In this document: piece after piece, positions 26,499-35,654 of the stretch
How the letters are laid out: each line of letters begins with the position of its first letter
How positions within the stretch are numbered: the first letter of the stretch is position 1
Assembly (NCBI RefSeq): GCF_900220975.1
Contig: NZ_OBQD01000006.1
Location: forward strand, 62,001-126,000
DNA from: Rhizobium subbaraonis
GTDB taxonomy: Bacteria > Pseudomonadota > Alphaproteobacteria > Rhizobiales > Rhizobiaceae
Length of the DNA: 64,000 nucleotides
Direction of reading: 5' to 3'
Program-made: the position numbers and the translations under genes
The notes under the pieces: model-generated
The model's database searches: none
The model's input: only the letters and a program-made list of their open reading frames with translations
What the model was told of the DNA's origin: nothing

Positions 26499-27326
26499 CT
26501 ATTCCGGGCTCCCCTTCCATTCCGGCATCCGCTTTTCCAGAAACGCGCCGATGCCTTCCTTCGCGTCGTCGCGCAGCATGTTGTCGACCATGATGGAAAT
26601 GGCCGTGTCGTAGGCCTCGGGCAAAGGCAGACCGGCCTGCGCGCGGTAGGCGGCCTTGCCGATCCGCAACGCCTCGGGCGACTTCGAGGCGATGACGGCC
26701 GCATATTTGTCGACCACCTGGCGCAGATACTGTTTCGGCACGATGCGGTTGACGAGACCGAAATCCTTGGCGGTCGATGCGTCGATCGTCTCCCCGGTCA
26801 AAAGCATCTCCATCGCCTGCTTGGGATGGGCGGCGCGCGTCACCGCCACCATCGGGGTCGAGCAGAAGAGGCCGATATTGACGCCTGGCGTGCAGAAGGT
26901 GGACGTGTCGGTGCAGATGGCCAGATCGGCCGTCGCCACCAGCTGGCAACCGGCTGCCGTGGCCAGCCCGTCGATTTCGGCGATCACCGGCTGCGGCAGC
27001 CCGGCGATCTTCAGCATGAGGTCGGCGCACATGCGCATCGTCTTTTCGAAGAAGGACCGCCCGCCGTCGGCATCCGCGCGATGCGCCGTCATCTCCTTCA
27101 GATCGTGGCCGGCGGAGAAGAGGCTGCCGGTCGCCGCCAGCACCACCACGCGAATGCCATCGTCGGCCGCAGCCTTGTCCAGCGCCGCCGAAAGGGCCTC
27201 CATCAGGGCGATCGAGAGCGCATTTGCCGGCGGATTTGCAAGCGTCAGGCGCAGAACCGCGTCGTGGCGCTCCTCCGACAGCAAGCCGTTGCCCTCGGAT
27301 TTGCGCAACTGGACCACATCAGCCAT
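26499..27326 (-). CDS. Crotonase-fold protein (enoyl-CoA hydratase/isomerase family), catalytic glutamates absent
   Basis: A 275-residue member of the crotonase superfamily. The oxyanion-hole segment FSAGHDLKEM (about residue 70) and the second one IDGLATAAGCQL are intact, so acyl-CoA binding is likely. The two glutamates that add water in true enoyl-CoA hydratase (after GGGCE and in the GQPE segment) align here with Gln (AAGCQL) and a non-acidic CTPGVNIG stretch. This resembles the ECHDC3-like branch. I therefore doubt simple hydratase activity; another acyl-CoA reaction is possible. It is convergent with the EamA gene and divergent from a thioesterase, which may act on related thioesters. 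Confidence 0.85.
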   Translation of the reverse strand: MADVVQLRKSEGNGLLSEERHDAVLRLTLANPPANALSIALMEALSAALDKAAADDGIRVVVLAATGSLFSAGHDLKEMTAHRADADGGRSFFEKTMRMCADLMLKIAGLPQPVIAEIDGLATAAGCQLVATADLAICTDTSTFCTPGVNIGLFCSTPMVAVTRAAHPKQAMEMLLTGETIDASTAKDFGLVNRIVPKQYLRQVVDKYAAVIASKSPEALRIGKAAYRAQAGLPLPEAYDTAISIMVDNMLRDDAKEGIGAFLEKRMPEWKGSPE

Positions 27327-27538
27327 GACGACACTCCCATCCCGATTTCATCCGGCATTCCGCATTCATCCGGAACGCTGCCTTCGTCCGCCTCGTGGTA
27401 CCCGCGCCGCAGGCTTGTTTCAAGTCTGCGGCTGGCATCGCGACAGCGCCGCTTGGGACTTTAGACTTTCCGGCAATTGCACTTATGTGGCTTTCGGCTC
27501 TATCACATTTGCCGTGGCGGAGAACGGATGAGATCACG

Positions 27539-27976
27539 ATGGCGAGCGAACATATCCCGGTCATGACCGTCGAAGAGCTGAACCGGTTCCTGGAGACCGA
27601 TTTCCCCGAGATCCATACCGACGGCAAGGTGGTCGAGGTGACCGCCGTCGGGCCCGGCAGCGTCTCCATGCGGCTGGCGCCTTCGGAAAAACACCTGCGC
27701 CCCGGCGGCACCGTTTCCGGCCCGACCATGTTTGCCCTTGCCGACGTCGCCGCCTATTGCACGGTGCTGGCGCATATCGGACCGGTGGCCCTTGCGGTGA
27801 CGACGAACCTCAACATCAACTTCCTGCGCAAGCCGCAGCCGGCTCCCCTTTCCTGCGACTGCCGGCTTCTGAAGCTCGGCAAGCGGCTGGCCGTGATCGA
27901 GGCGTCGATCTCGGCAGGGACGGAAGGCGATCTGGTCGCCCACGCAACCGCGACCTATTCGATTCCGCCACGATAA
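27539..27976 (+). CDS. PaaI family hotdog thioesterase
   Basis: A 145-residue hotdog-fold acyl-CoA thioesterase. The family core reads LRPGGTVSGPTMFALADVAAY (catalytic-region Asp in ALAD, about residue 70) followed by TTNLNINFLRKP and the C-terminal strand VAHATATYSIPP. These cytosolic enzymes hydrolyse short or aromatic acyl-CoAs; the substrate is not set by sequence. The ATG at 27539 (MASEHIPVMT) fits the family; the ribosome-binding site is weak. Divergent from the crotonase-fold gene across 212 bp. The rplM promoter begins about 80 bp downstream. Confidence 0.86.
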   Translation: MASEHIPVMTVEELNRFLETDFPEIHTDGKVVEVTAVGPGSVSMRLAPSEKHLRPGGTVSGPTMFALADVAAYCTVLAHIGPVALAVTTNLNINFLRKPQPAPLSCDCRLLKLGKRLAVIEASISAGTEGDLVAHATATYSIPPR

Positions 27977-28053
27977 AATGTGGTATAGGAGAACCACAAA
28001 CTCAAAACATTGATTTTACAGAGTTTTTATTCCAGCCACTCAAAAAGCGTCCC

Positions 28054-28082
28054 TTGACGCCCTGAGAGCCATCCCCTATAAG
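28054..28082 (+). promoter_or_regulatory. rplM-rpsI promoter
   Basis: A -35 TTGACG (28054-28059), 17 nt spacer and -10 TATAAG (28077-28082), close to the sigma-70 consensus. Transcription would start near 28089, giving a leader of about 115 nt before the rplM ATG. Confidence 0.75.
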
Positions 28083-28094
28083 CCCGCACAGATC

Positions 28095-28122
28095 GCGGTC
28101 CGTTCGGGCCGCTTTCGTTTTT
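28095..28122 (+). promoter_or_regulatory. Attenuator-like hairpin in the rplM leader
   Basis: GCGGTCC (28095-28101) pairs with GGGCCGC (28106-28112) around GTTC, followed by TTTCGTTTTT (28113-28122). This is a complete intrinsic-terminator shape only about 6 nt after the predicted transcription start. A second GC-rich hairpin with one bulge follows at about 28172-28193, before the weak rplM ribosome-binding site. Together they suggest leader control of this ribosomal protein operon. Confidence 0.45.
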
Positions 28123-28205
28123 GGCCGGCCCACGCCTGCCAGCCCAAGCAACAAGAAACGCCCCGGGCGCCTGGCGCCTCGGGTCCAAATGAAAAGAGTT
28201 TTACC

Positions 28206-28670
28206 ATGGCAACCTTCTCTCAGAAGCCCGCCGAGGTGGAAAAGAAGTGGATTCTCATCGACGCCGAAGGCCTCGTTGTCGGTCGTCTCGCTTCCATCAT
28301 CGCAAACCACCTGCGCGGCAAGCATAAGGCCACCTACACCCCCCACGTCGACGACGGCGACAACGTCATCGTCATCAACGCCGAGAAGGTCGCTCTGACC
28401 GGCAAGAAGTACTCCGACAAGAAGTACTACTGGCACACCGGCTACCCGGGTGGCATCAAGGAGCGCACCGCGCGCCAGATCATCGAAGGCCGCTTCCCGG
28501 AGCGCGTCATCGAGAAGGCCGTCGAACGCATGGTTCCGCGCGGCCCGCTCGGCCGTCGCCAGATGAAGAACCTGCGCGTCTATGCCGGTTCCAACCATCC
28601 GCATGAAGCACAGCAGCCGACCGTCCTCGACGTCGCCAAGCTGAACAGCAAGAACGTAAGGAGCGCCTGA
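28206..28670 (+). CDS. rplM: 50S ribosomal protein L13
   Basis: A 154-residue component of the large ribosomal subunit that binds 23S rRNA early in assembly. It begins [20 protein letters not shown], with [18 protein letters not shown], the family signature [15 protein letters not shown] (about residues 72-86) and [12 protein letters not shown] followed by [16 protein letters not shown]. Length is typical of alphaproteobacteria. It forms a two-gene operon with rpsI (2 bp gap), expressed from the promoter at 28054-28082 through a structured leader. Confidence 0.98.
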   Translation: MATFSQKPAEVEKKWILIDAEGLVVGRLASIIANHLRGKHKATYTPHVDDGDNVIVINAEKVALTGKKYSDKKYYWHTGYPGGIKERTARQIIEGRFPERVIEKAVERMVPRGPLGRRQMKNLRVYAGSNHPHEAQQPTVLDVAKLNSKNVRSA

Positions 28671-28672
28671 TA

Positions 28673-29149
28673 ATGGCTGACCTGTCTTCCCTGAAGGATC
28701 TGGGTACGGCTGCTGCCGCTCCGGCTTCCTCCGCCCCGGTTCACGTCAAGAAGGTTGACGCCCAGGGCCGCTCCTACGCCACCGGCAAGCGCAAGGACGC
28801 CGTCGCTCGCGTATGGGTCAAGCCGGGCTCCGGCAAGATCACCGTCAACGGCAAGTCGTTCGAAACGTACTTCGCCCGTCCGGTCCTGCAGATGATCCTG
28901 CAGCAGCCGATCGTCGCAGCTGCCCGCGAAGGCCAGTTCGACATCGACGCCACCGTTGCCGGCGGCGGCCTCTCCGGCCAGGCCGGTGCCGTCCGTCACG
29001 GCCTGTCCAAGGCGCTCACCTACTTCGAGCCGGGCCTGCGCTCGGTCCTGAAGAAGGGCGGCTTCCTGACCCGCGACTCGCGCGTCGTCGAACGCAAGAA
29101 GTACGGCAAGGCGAAGGCCCGTCGTTCGTTCCAGTTCTCGAAGCGCTGA
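28673..29149 (+). CDS. rpsI: 30S ribosomal protein S9
   Basis: A 158-residue small-subunit protein whose C-terminal tail reaches the P-site tRNA. It has an alphaproteobacterial N-terminal extension, then the core [20 protein letters not shown] (about residues 35-54), [19 protein letters not shown], the [20 protein letters not shown] segment and the terminal FSKR. The ending in K/R is required for tRNA contact and is intact. It follows rplM at 2 bp and is closed by a strong terminator. Confidence 0.98.
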   Translation: MADLSSLKDLGTAAAAPASSAPVHVKKVDAQGRSYATGKRKDAVARVWVKPGSGKITVNGKSFETYFARPVLQMILQQPIVAAAREGQFDIDATVAGGGLSGQAGAVRHGLSKALTYFEPGLRSVLKKGGFLTRDSRVVERKKYGKAKARRSFQFSKR

Positions 29150-29177
29150 TTGCTTCACGAACTTGCGGAATATCTGG

Positions 29178-29209
29178 AAGGCCGGGCTCGTCCCGGCCTT
29201 TCTCGTTTT
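29178..29209 (+). terminator. Terminator of rplM-rpsI
   Basis: A perfect 9 bp stem (29178-29186 with 29192-29200) with a 5 nt loop, followed by TCTCGTTTT, 29 bp after the rpsI stop. Confidence 0.85.
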
Positions 29210-29270
29210 CAGGGAGTGCTTTCCTTGCAGGCGGATGGTCGCTCCTCTTGCGCGCAAGGACTTGCCCGCG

Positions 29271-29299
29271 CTGGATGCCGGATCAAGTCCGGCATGACG
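29271..29299 (+). repeat. Alphaproteobacterial palindromic repeat, copy 1
   Basis: A 29 bp unit containing the near-palindrome GCCGGATCAAGTCCGGC followed by ATGACG. I recognise this as a widespread intergenic repeat type in alphaproteobacterial genomes. An almost identical copy in opposite orientation lies at 29411-29439. Confidence 0.7.
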
Positions 29300-29410
29300 G
29301 ATGCAGGCGGACCGCATCCGGCGGCACTGGGGCCGGCCTTGGCCGGCCGCAATGACAGCGAGACTAACGGACTATGACGTGCTCCCTGCTGCCCCGGTGC
29401 ATCGCCCTCC

Positions 29411-29439
29411 CGTCATGCCGGACCTGATCCGGCATCCAG
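29411..29439 (-). repeat. Alphaproteobacterial palindromic repeat, copy 2 (inverted)
   Basis: The reverse complement of copy 1 at 29271-29299 with a single base change (CAGGTCC for CAAGTCC). The two copies face each other with 111 bp between them, all within the 378 bp gap between rpsI and the Lrp gene. No gene is seen in that gap. Confidence 0.7.
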
Positions 29440-29527
29440 CCGCGTCGCGTCCGCGGCGCGAGGGAACCGTTCCGTGCCACCGGGGGGACATGCGGGGCGC
29501 CTTCGCCCACCATTCCGCTGTGCCCGG

Positions 29528-29989
29528 TCAGAGCGGCAGTTCCGTCGAGGCCTTCATCTCGCGCAGGACGAAGCTGGAGACGACGTTGCGGACGTGGGGG
29601 TTGCGCAGCAGGTAGCGCGTCATGAAGGTCTCGTAGCTCTCGACGTCGGCGGCGCGGATCTTCAGCATGTAGTCGAAGGCGCCCGACAGCGCGTAGCACT
29701 CCAAGATCTCCGGATGGTTCCTGACGACGGCGGAAAAGGAGGCGATCGCCTCCTCGTGGTGGTCGTCGAGGGTCACATGAGCGATGACGCAGAGCTTCAG
29801 ATCCAGCTTACGCGCGTCCAGCAGCGCCACCCGCGCGCGGATGACGCCGGCCGCCTCCAGTTCCTGCACCTTGCGCCAGGCCGTGCTTTGCGACATGCCG
29901 GCACGCTCGGCCATGTCGGAAAGGGCAAGGCTGCAATCCTGCTGCAGCAGCCGAAGCAGGCGAAGGCTACCCTGATCAATTTCTTTCAT
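29528..29989 (-). CDS. Lrp/AsnC family transcriptional regulator (likely of phhA)
   Basis: A 153-residue Lrp-type regulator. N-terminal helix-turn-helix SDMAERAGMSQSTAWRKVQELEAAGVI (in parts: SDMAERAGMSQSTAWR, about residues 24-39), then the RAM ligand-binding domain with ECYALSGAFDYMLKIRAADVESYETF. Such regulators form octamer-like assemblies and sense amino acids. It is divergent from phhA across 139 bp, so phenylalanine or tyrosine is the likely signal and phhA the likely target. The ATG at 29989 has GGAGGG 8 nt upstream. Function in phenylalanine catabolism is inferred from position. Confidence 0.85.
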   Translation of the reverse strand: MKEIDQGSLRLLRLLQQDCSLALSDMAERAGMSQSTAWRKVQELEAAGVIRARVALLDARKLDLKLCVIAHVTLDDHHEEAIASFSAVVRNHPEILECYALSGAFDYMLKIRAADVESYETFMTRYLLRNPHVRNVVSSFVLREMKASTELPL

Positions 29990-30128
29990 GAAAGCCGCCC
30001 TCCCCGCGATTTCCATTCAGAAGCCGAGTATCCGGCCGCGAGATTGAAAAGTCTATCCGCATCCTTCGACTACAATTTTCCGAGGCAAGAGTGCGCGGGC
30101 CATGCCCGCATGGCGACGGGAGGCGAGG

Positions 30129-30920
30129 ATGCCGAAGGAAAGCACGTACATTGCAAAGCTGCCGGATGCAGACGGCATCTATGCCTACACCGCGGAAGAG
30201 GATGCGATCTGGAGCGAGCTCTATTCGCGCCAGATCGCCCTTCTCGCCGACAAGGCCTGCGACGAGTATCTGCAGGGCGTGAAGACGCTCGGACTGGATG
30301 CGCCGCGCGTGCCGCAGTTGAAGGACATCAACGCCAGGCTCGAGCGGGCGACCGGTTTCGGCGTCGAAGGCGTGCCCGCCCTGATCCCGCCATCGAAATT
30401 CTTCCAGCTGCTGTCTGAGGGCAAGTTCCCGCTCGCCACCTTCATTCGCCGGCGCGAGCATATCGATTACATCGAGGAGCCCGACATCTTCCACGAGGTG
30501 TTCGGCCACTGCCCGCTTCTGACCAATAGTGCCTATGCCAGCTTCGTGCGCCGCTTCGGCGAAAATGCCGTCGCGCTCGGCAAGGACTATTCCTGGCACC
30601 TCTTCCGGATCTTCTGGTTCACCGTCGAATTCGGACTGATCAAAACCGCCAAGGGCCGCCGCTGCTATGGCGCGGGCATCGTCTCATCTCCGAACGAAAC
30701 GCGGGCGGCGATGATCGACAAGACGTCCGAGTTCCGCCGGTTCGACCTGATGACGGTGCTGCGCACGCCCTACCGGATCGATATCGTCCAGCCGATCTAC
30801 TACGTCATCGACAGCTTCGCCGAGCTCGACGCCATCAACGACGAGGACATCGGTGCTGCGATCCGCGAAGCCAAGGCGCTCGGCGACTTCCCGCCGACCT
30901 TCGCGGCCAAGGCGTCCTGA
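30129..30920 (+). CDS. phhA: Phenylalanine 4-monooxygenase
   Basis: A 263-residue iron- and tetrahydropterin-dependent aromatic amino acid hydroxylase converting phenylalanine to tyrosine. The iron ligands are the two histidines of EPDIFHEVFGHCPLL (about residues 119 and 124) and the glutamate in FWFTVEFGL (about 164). YHH-like and pterin-binding segments surround them, and the length is that of the single-domain bacterial enzyme. The ATG at 30129 (MPKESTYIAKLPD) follows GGAGGCGAGG. No pterin dehydratase (phhB) gene is visible nearby. It is divergent from an Lrp regulator and lies 106 bp upstream of speB on the same strand. Confidence 0.95.
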   Translation: MPKESTYIAKLPDADGIYAYTAEEDAIWSELYSRQIALLADKACDEYLQGVKTLGLDAPRVPQLKDINARLERATGFGVEGVPALIPPSKFFQLLSEGKFPLATFIRRREHIDYIEEPDIFHEVFGHCPLLTNSAYASFVRRFGENAVALGKDYSWHLFRIFWFTVEFGLIKTAKGRRCYGAGIVSSPNETRAAMIDKTSEFRRFDLMTVLRTPYRIDIVQPIYYVIDSFAELDAINDEDIGAAIREAKALGDFPPTFAAKAS

Positions 30921-31026
30921 CCGGAGCGCTGCCGAGGATGGCGGATGGCGGTGGAAATCGCCACCCCGCCCCCTTGCCTTCGCACTGCCGATTGGCCAAC
31001 GTCCTGCAACCCAAGGAGGACGGCTG

Positions 31027-31980
31027 ATGGCAAACAAGACGATCGACCATGCGGTCACGGCGAAATCCCTGAAGAGCGCGGCATCCGACCCGACCCATGC
31101 CGGCATTCTCTCCTTCATGCGCCGGCGCTATACCAAGAACCTCAAGGACGTCGATGCCGTCGTCTGGGGCATTCCCTTCGACGCCGCCACCTCGAACAGG
31201 CCGGGCGCGCGTTTCGGACCGCAGGCGATCCGCCGGGCGTCAGCAATCATGGACAATGACCCGCAATACCCCTTCCAGCAGGACCTGTTCGAGAACATGG
31301 CCGTCATCGACTACGGCGACTGCCTGCTCGACTACGGCAACCACCAGAAGACACCGGCGACGATCGAGCGGGAAGCGGCGAAGATCCTGAAATCCGGCGC
31401 CTTCCTCCTCACGCTCGGCGGCGACCACTTCGTCACCTGGCCGGTGCTGAAGGCGCACGCCGCCCTGCACGGCCCGCTGTCGCTGGTACAGTTCGACGCG
31501 CACCAGGACACCTGGCCGGACGAAAAGGGCCGGATCGACCACGGTTCGTTCGTCGCGCGCGCCGTCAGGGATGGCGTGATCGACCCGGAAACCTCGATCC
31601 AGATCGGCATCCGCACGCATGCGCCTGAGGATTGCGGCATCCGTATCGTCTACGGCTACGAGGTCGAGGAGATGTCGGCTTCCGAGATCGCCGATGCCAT
31701 CGTCCGCCATGTCGGCGACAAGCCCTGCTACCTGACCTTCGACATCGATTGCCTCGATCCCGCTTATGCGCCCGGTACCGGCACGCCGGTCTCCGGCGGC
31801 CCGTCGAGCGCCAAGATCCTTTCGGTGCTGCGCCACCTCGGCGCGCTGCACATCAAGGGCGCCGACGTCGTAGAGGTGGCGCCAGCCTACGACCACGCCG
31901 ACATCACCGCGATCGCCGGCTCGACCATCGCCATGTACATGCTCGGCCTGCACGCCGGCTGGCTGGCGGAGCGCCGGTAG
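31027..31980 (+). CDS. speB: Agmatinase (ureohydrolase family)
   Basis: A 317-residue binuclear manganese ureohydrolase. The metal-binding motifs are in order: [11 protein letters not shown] (about 130), [10 protein letters not shown] (about 155) and [20 protein letters not shown] (about 238). Agmatinase converts agmatine to putrescine and urea. The family also includes guanidinobutyrase and guanidinopropionase, which sequence motifs alone do not separate, so the substrate is probable rather than certain. The start at 31027 has a perfect AAGGAGG. It precedes argC, putting two arginine-related genes together; a hairpin lies between them. Confidence 0.88.
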   Translation: MANKTIDHAVTAKSLKSAASDPTHAGILSFMRRRYTKNLKDVDAVVWGIPFDAATSNRPGARFGPQAIRRASAIMDNDPQYPFQQDLFENMAVIDYGDCLLDYGNHQKTPATIEREAAKILKSGAFLLTLGGDHFVTWPVLKAHAALHGPLSLVQFDAHQDTWPDEKGRIDHGSFVARAVRDGVIDPETSIQIGIRTHAPEDCGIRIVYGYEVEEMSASEIADAIVRHVGDKPCYLTFDIDCLDPAYAPGTGTPVSGGPSSAKILSVLRHLGALHIKGADVVEVAPAYDHADITAIAGSTIAMYMLGLHAGWLAERR

Positions 31981-31998
31981 CACGCCACCTCGGCAACG

Positions 31999-32027
31999 GT
32001 CCTTCTCCCCGCCTGCGGGAGAAGGAC
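31999..32027. repeat. Palindromic hairpin between speB and argC
   Basis: An 11 bp perfect stem (31999-32009 with 32017-32027) built on CCTTCTCCC, with a 7 nt loop, 19 bp after the speB stop. It resembles a common rhizobial intergenic palindrome and may also act as a terminator, though no T run follows. Confidence 0.55.
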
Positions 32028-32227
32028 CCAGAAGGGCGGATGAGGGGCGATCTCGGAGGCGACGCGGGCGCGATCTCGCCGGGCCCAGTTCCCGGTTCCA
32101 ACCAAGCCAACGCTTTGCATTGAAAGCGTCATGCCGAGGCGGTATAGCGGGCCCAAGGCCGTCCGGCGTTGCGCGACGCAGCGCGCGGACTGCGGTGCCC
32201 CGAACCGGCAGAACGAAAGGCAGTCCC

Positions 32228-33160
32228 ATGAAACCGAAGATCTTCATCGATGGCGAACACGGCACGACGGGGCTGCAGATCCGCACGCGCATGGCCGGCC
32301 GCGCAGATGTCGAGCTTTTGTCGATCCCGGAAGCCGAGCGCCGCAACAACAGGATGCGCGAGGACTTGCTGAACGCGGCCGATATCGCGATCCTCTGCCT
32401 GCCCGACGATGCGGCGAAGGAGGCGGTCGCAATGGTCGCCAGCAACAATTCCGTGCGCATCATCGACACCTCCACGGCACACCGGGTCGATCCCGCCTGG
32501 GCCTACGGCTTCGCCGAGATGGATACGGAGCAGGCACGGAAGATCGCAGGCGCCCGCCACGTCGCCAATCCCGGCTGCTACCCGACGGGCGCGATCGGTC
32601 TGATCCGCCCGCTGCGCGCCGCCGGCCTCCTGCCGGAGGACTATCCGGTCACCGTCAACGCCGTCTCCGGCTATACCGGCGGCGGCAAGCAGCTGATCGC
32701 GCAAATGGAGGATGCCGGCCATCCCGAACACATCGATGCACCGCACTTCCTCTACGGCCTGCCGCTGAAGCACAAGCACGTGCCGGAAATGCAGGTGCAC
32801 GGGCTGCTCGCGCGTGCGCCGCTGTTCTCGCCGTCCGTCGGCAAGTTCGCGCAGGGCATGATCGTACAGGTGCCGCTCTATCTGGCCGATCTCAACGACA
32901 ACGCCTCGCTCGGCTCGATCCACGCAGCCCTTGCCGACCACTATGCCGGCCAGGACATCGTCGAGGTCGTCAACCTCAAGGAGAGCGCCGCCCTGCCCCG
33001 CGTCAATGCGGTGGAACTGGCCGACACCGACCGGATGAAGCTCTTCGTCTTCGGCACAGCCGGTGCGCCGCACGTCAACCTCGTCGCGCTGCTCGACAAT
33101 CTCGGCAAGGGTGCCTCGGGGGCCGCCGTGCAGAACATGGACCTGATGCTGCGCGGTTAA
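32228..33160 (+). CDS. argC: N-acetyl-gamma-glutamyl-phosphate reductase
   Basis: A 310-residue NADPH enzyme of arginine synthesis that reduces N-acetylglutamyl phosphate to the semialdehyde. The short type (about 310 residues) is seen: [18 protein letters not shown] nucleotide-binding start, [18 protein letters not shown] with the catalytic Cys (about residue 118), [14 protein letters not shown] and the [16 protein letters not shown] segment with active-site His. The ATG at 32228 has AAAGGCAG upstream; a 36-residue longer frame is not homologous. A strong terminator follows, shared with convergent ctaA. Confidence 0.95.
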   Translation: MKPKIFIDGEHGTTGLQIRTRMAGRADVELLSIPEAERRNNRMREDLLNAADIAILCLPDDAAKEAVAMVASNNSVRIIDTSTAHRVDPAWAYGFAEMDTEQARKIAGARHVANPGCYPTGAIGLIRPLRAAGLLPEDYPVTVNAVSGYTGGGKQLIAQMEDAGHPEHIDAPHFLYGLPLKHKHVPEMQVHGLLARAPLFSPSVGKFAQGMIVQVPLYLADLNDNASLGSIHAALADHYAGQDIVEVVNLKESAALPRVNAVELADTDRMKLFVFGTAGAPHVNLVALLDNLGKGASGAAVQNMDLMLRG

Positions 33161-33223
33161 GACACGGCGACAAGACGGCCGGCCCTTGCAAGGCTACGTC
33201 CCGCAAGGACGCGGACAAACCAC

Positions 33224-33261
33224 AAAGGGCATGATCTGCGTCCAGATCATGCCCTTTTTTT
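33224..33261. terminator. Bidirectional terminator between argC and ctaA
   Basis: A perfect 14 bp stem (33224-33237 with 33244-33257) with a 6 nt loop. The plus strand continues in Ts to 33261, and the A-rich left arm supplies Us on the minus strand. It lies between two convergent genes and serves both. Confidence 0.9.
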
Positions 33262-33292
33262 ATTTTCGGCAAGGCCAGTCGCCGTCCCGCCT

Positions 33293-34396
33293 CTATTCCC
33301 GGATTTCGATCGCTACCGGCTTCGGGTATTCGCCGACGAAGCCGCGCCAGTGGGCGACGGCGAAGCCGAGGACGACGAGCGCGCCGCCCTGGTGCGCCAG
33401 CGCCCAGTCGAGCGGCACCTGCCAGATCAGCGTCAGGATGCCGATCAGCGCCTGCAGACAGACCAGAATAAAGAGCAGCACTGTGCGGCGTGCATGGGTG
33501 GTCTCCGGGCCGGCGCGCAGCGAGGCGATCATGTGCACGAGCACCATTGCCCACAGCACATAGGCGCCGCAGCGATGGACGAACTGCACCGTCTTTGCGT
33601 TCTCGAACAGGTTGATCCACCAGGGCTCCTGGATGAAGAGATCGCCCGGTACGATGGCGCCGTCCATCAGCGGCCAGGTGTTGTAGGCAAGGCCTGCGTC
33701 GAGACCGGCCACCAGTGCGCCCAGATAGATCTGGAAAAGCGCCATGCAGGCGATCGCCACCGCCCACCTCTTCGAATTCTCCGTCGGTGCCGGATCGTCG
33801 CTGTGGGGAGAGAGCCCGCGCATGATCCACGTGCAGGCGGCAAAGATCAGACAGGCGATGACGAGGTGGGTGGCGAGCCGGTACTGGCTGACCGAGACCA
33901 GTTCCGTCAGGCCAGACGACACCATCCACCAGCCGATGAAACCCTGGAAGCCGCCGAGCGCCAGCACGCCGACGAGCGGCCAGCGAAGCCGTCGCTCGAT
34001 CCGCCCGGTCGCCCAGAAATAGAGAAGCGGCACGGCAAAGACGATGCCGATCGAGCGCGCCAGCAGCCGGTGCGCCCACTCCCACCAGAAGATCGACTTG
34101 AAGCTTTCCACCGTCATGTCCGAATTCAGCTGTTCGTATTGCGGAATGCGCTTGTAGAGGTCGAACTCCTCCTGCCATTCGGCATCGTTCAGCGGCGGGA
34201 TTACGCCATGGATGGGCTTCCACTGCGTGATCGACAGGCCGGAATCGGTCAGCCGCGTCGCGCCGCCGACAAGCACCAGCGCGAATAGCGTGAGCAGCAC
34301 GACGAAAAGCCAGCCGCGGACGGCCCGGCGATTGCGGTCGATGCGATCGAGGTCGCTCAAGAGCTGGCGTTCGGTCACGGCGGCGGTGCTGGTCAT
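33293..34396 (-). CDS. ctaA: Heme A synthase (COX15/CtaA family)
   Basis: A 367-residue inner-membrane enzyme with eight hydrophobic segments that oxidises the C8 methyl of heme O to make heme A for cytochrome oxidase. Type-2 (COX15-like) motifs: [25 protein letters not shown] (in parts, about residues 46-70), [12 protein letters not shown] with a heme-ligand His, [16 protein letters not shown], and QFVHRCGAY and LAHQGGA carrying further histidines. The ATG at 34396 ([11 protein letters not shown]) follows AGGAG. Divergent from DUF2842. Confidence 0.93.
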   Translation of the reverse strand: MTSTAAVTERQLLSDLDRIDRNRRAVRGWLFVVLLTLFALVLVGGATRLTDSGLSITQWKPIHGVIPPLNDAEWQEEFDLYKRIPQYEQLNSDMTVESFKSIFWWEWAHRLLARSIGIVFAVPLLYFWATGRIERRLRWPLVGVLALGGFQGFIGWWMVSSGLTELVSVSQYRLATHLVIACLIFAACTWIMRGLSPHSDDPAPTENSKRWAVAIACMALFQIYLGALVAGLDAGLAYNTWPLMDGAIVPGDLFIQEPWWINLFENAKTVQFVHRCGAYVLWAMVLVHMIASLRAGPETTHARRTVLLFILVCLQALIGILTLIWQVPLDWALAHQGGALVVLGFAVAHWRGFVGEYPKPVAIEIRE

Positions 34397-34521
34397 GATG
34401 GCTCCTGTCTCGTCGGCGTTGATTTGCATCACGATGCCATGCAAAACAAGCCCGGAGCCTTTGCGGCATCGGGTCGCGGCAGAAGCCCGCCCTGAATCGG
34501 ATAAAACGAACGAGATTTCAG

Positions 34522-34737
34522 ATGCCCCCTCGCCTGCGCAAACTGATCGGCACCGTCCTGATCATCATCCTCGTCATCGTCTACGCGCTCGTGGCCACCA
34601 CGGTCGCCTCGCTGACGCTCGGCACCTCGCCGTGGTGGGTGCACATGCTGTATTTCTTCTTCAGCGGACTGCTGTGGATCCTGCCGGCGATGGTGATCAT
34701 CAAGTGGATGGAGAAGCCGGCGAAGCCGAAGGAGTAA
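34522..34737 (+). CDS. DUF2842 small membrane protein
   Basis: A 71-residue protein with two membrane segments ([23 protein letters not shown] and the [20 protein letters not shown] region, given in part), joined by a short loop with SPWWVHML, and a lysine-rich tail. This is the pattern of the alphaproteobacterial DUF2842 family, which I recall lying beside ctaA; its function is unknown. It ends 4 bp before a phosphoesterase gene and is divergent from ctaA. Confidence 0.82.
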   Translation: MPPRLRKLIGTVLIIILVIVYALVATTVASLTLGTSPWWVHMLYFFFSGLLWILPAMVIIKWMEKPAKPKE

Positions 34738-34741
34738 TGCG

Positions 34742-35482
34742 ATGCGGATCGCAGCCATAGCCGATATCCACGGTAACGATCTGGCGCTGGAGGCGGTGCT
34801 GGCAGACATCGGCACCCGCAGCGTGGACATGGTGGTCAATCTCGGCGACCACCTCAGCGGCGCCCTGAACGCCGCACGCACCGCAGAACTTCTGATCGAA
34901 CGCGACTTCCCGTCCATCAGCGGCAACCACGACCGCTGGCTGCTGGAGAAAGACATCGCGGAGTTGGGCGAATGGGACCGGATCGCGCACGCGCAGCTGG
35001 CGCCGCGGCATTTCGAGTGGCTGCGATCGCTCCCCGCCACGCGTGTCGCAGCCGGCAGCGTGTTCATCTGTCACGGTACACCGGCAAGCGATACGACCTA
35101 CTGGCTGGACGATGTCGCGCCAGGCGGAGCGATGCGGATTTCGCCGCGCGAGCGCATCGAGCGTTTTGCCGACGGTGTGGGATATCCCGTCATTCTCTGC
35201 GGCCATACCCACATCCCCCGCTGCGTCACGCTGGCCGACGGCAGGCTGGTGGTCAATCCCGGAAGCGTGGGCTGCCCCGCCTATGACGACGACCAGCCAC
35301 GTCCGCACACGGTGGAGAACGGCTCGCCGCACGCCCGCTATGCGATCCTGGAAGAACGTCCGGCAGGCTGGAGCGTCGATTTCCGCCTCGTCGCGTACGA
35401 CCACAGGACGATGTCGCGCCTTGCAGCGGAACGCGGGATGAGCGGCTACGCGCTCGGCCTTGCAACCGGCTGGCTCGAATAG
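34742..35482 (+). CDS. Calcineurin-like metallophosphoesterase
   Basis: A 246-residue phosphoesterase with all metal-ligand motifs: IADIHGN at residue 6, LGDHLSG near 35, SGNHDRW near 61, CHGTP near 110, CGHTHIPR near 156 and NPGSVG near 175. This order is that of the YfcE/DUF2437-like cytosolic enzymes acting on phosphodiesters or small phosphoesters; the substrate is open. It follows the DUF2842 gene by 4 bp and is likely co-transcribed. The sequence is complete. Confidence 0.87.
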   Translation: MRIAAIADIHGNDLALEAVLADIGTRSVDMVVNLGDHLSGALNAARTAELLIERDFPSISGNHDRWLLEKDIAELGEWDRIAHAQLAPRHFEWLRSLPATRVAAGSVFICHGTPASDTTYWLDDVAPGGAMRISPRERIERFADGVGYPVILCGHTHIPRCVTLADGRLVVNPGSVGCPAYDDDQPRPHTVENGSPHARYAILEERPAGWSVDFRLVAYDHRTMSRLAAERGMSGYALGLATGWLE

Positions 35483-35654
35483 GCGCTGCGCGCATCTCGC
35501 CACGTTAGCGCGTCGCTAACCTTGATTGCGGATTTCAGTCCTTCAATCTGCCATCGGGAACAGGAATTAAACCAGTCTCCCCTCATGCCGGCGTAAGGTG
35601 CACCAATCCCGGCGCAACCCTGACCTGGACACGACGGTATCGGACGCGGAGGCA

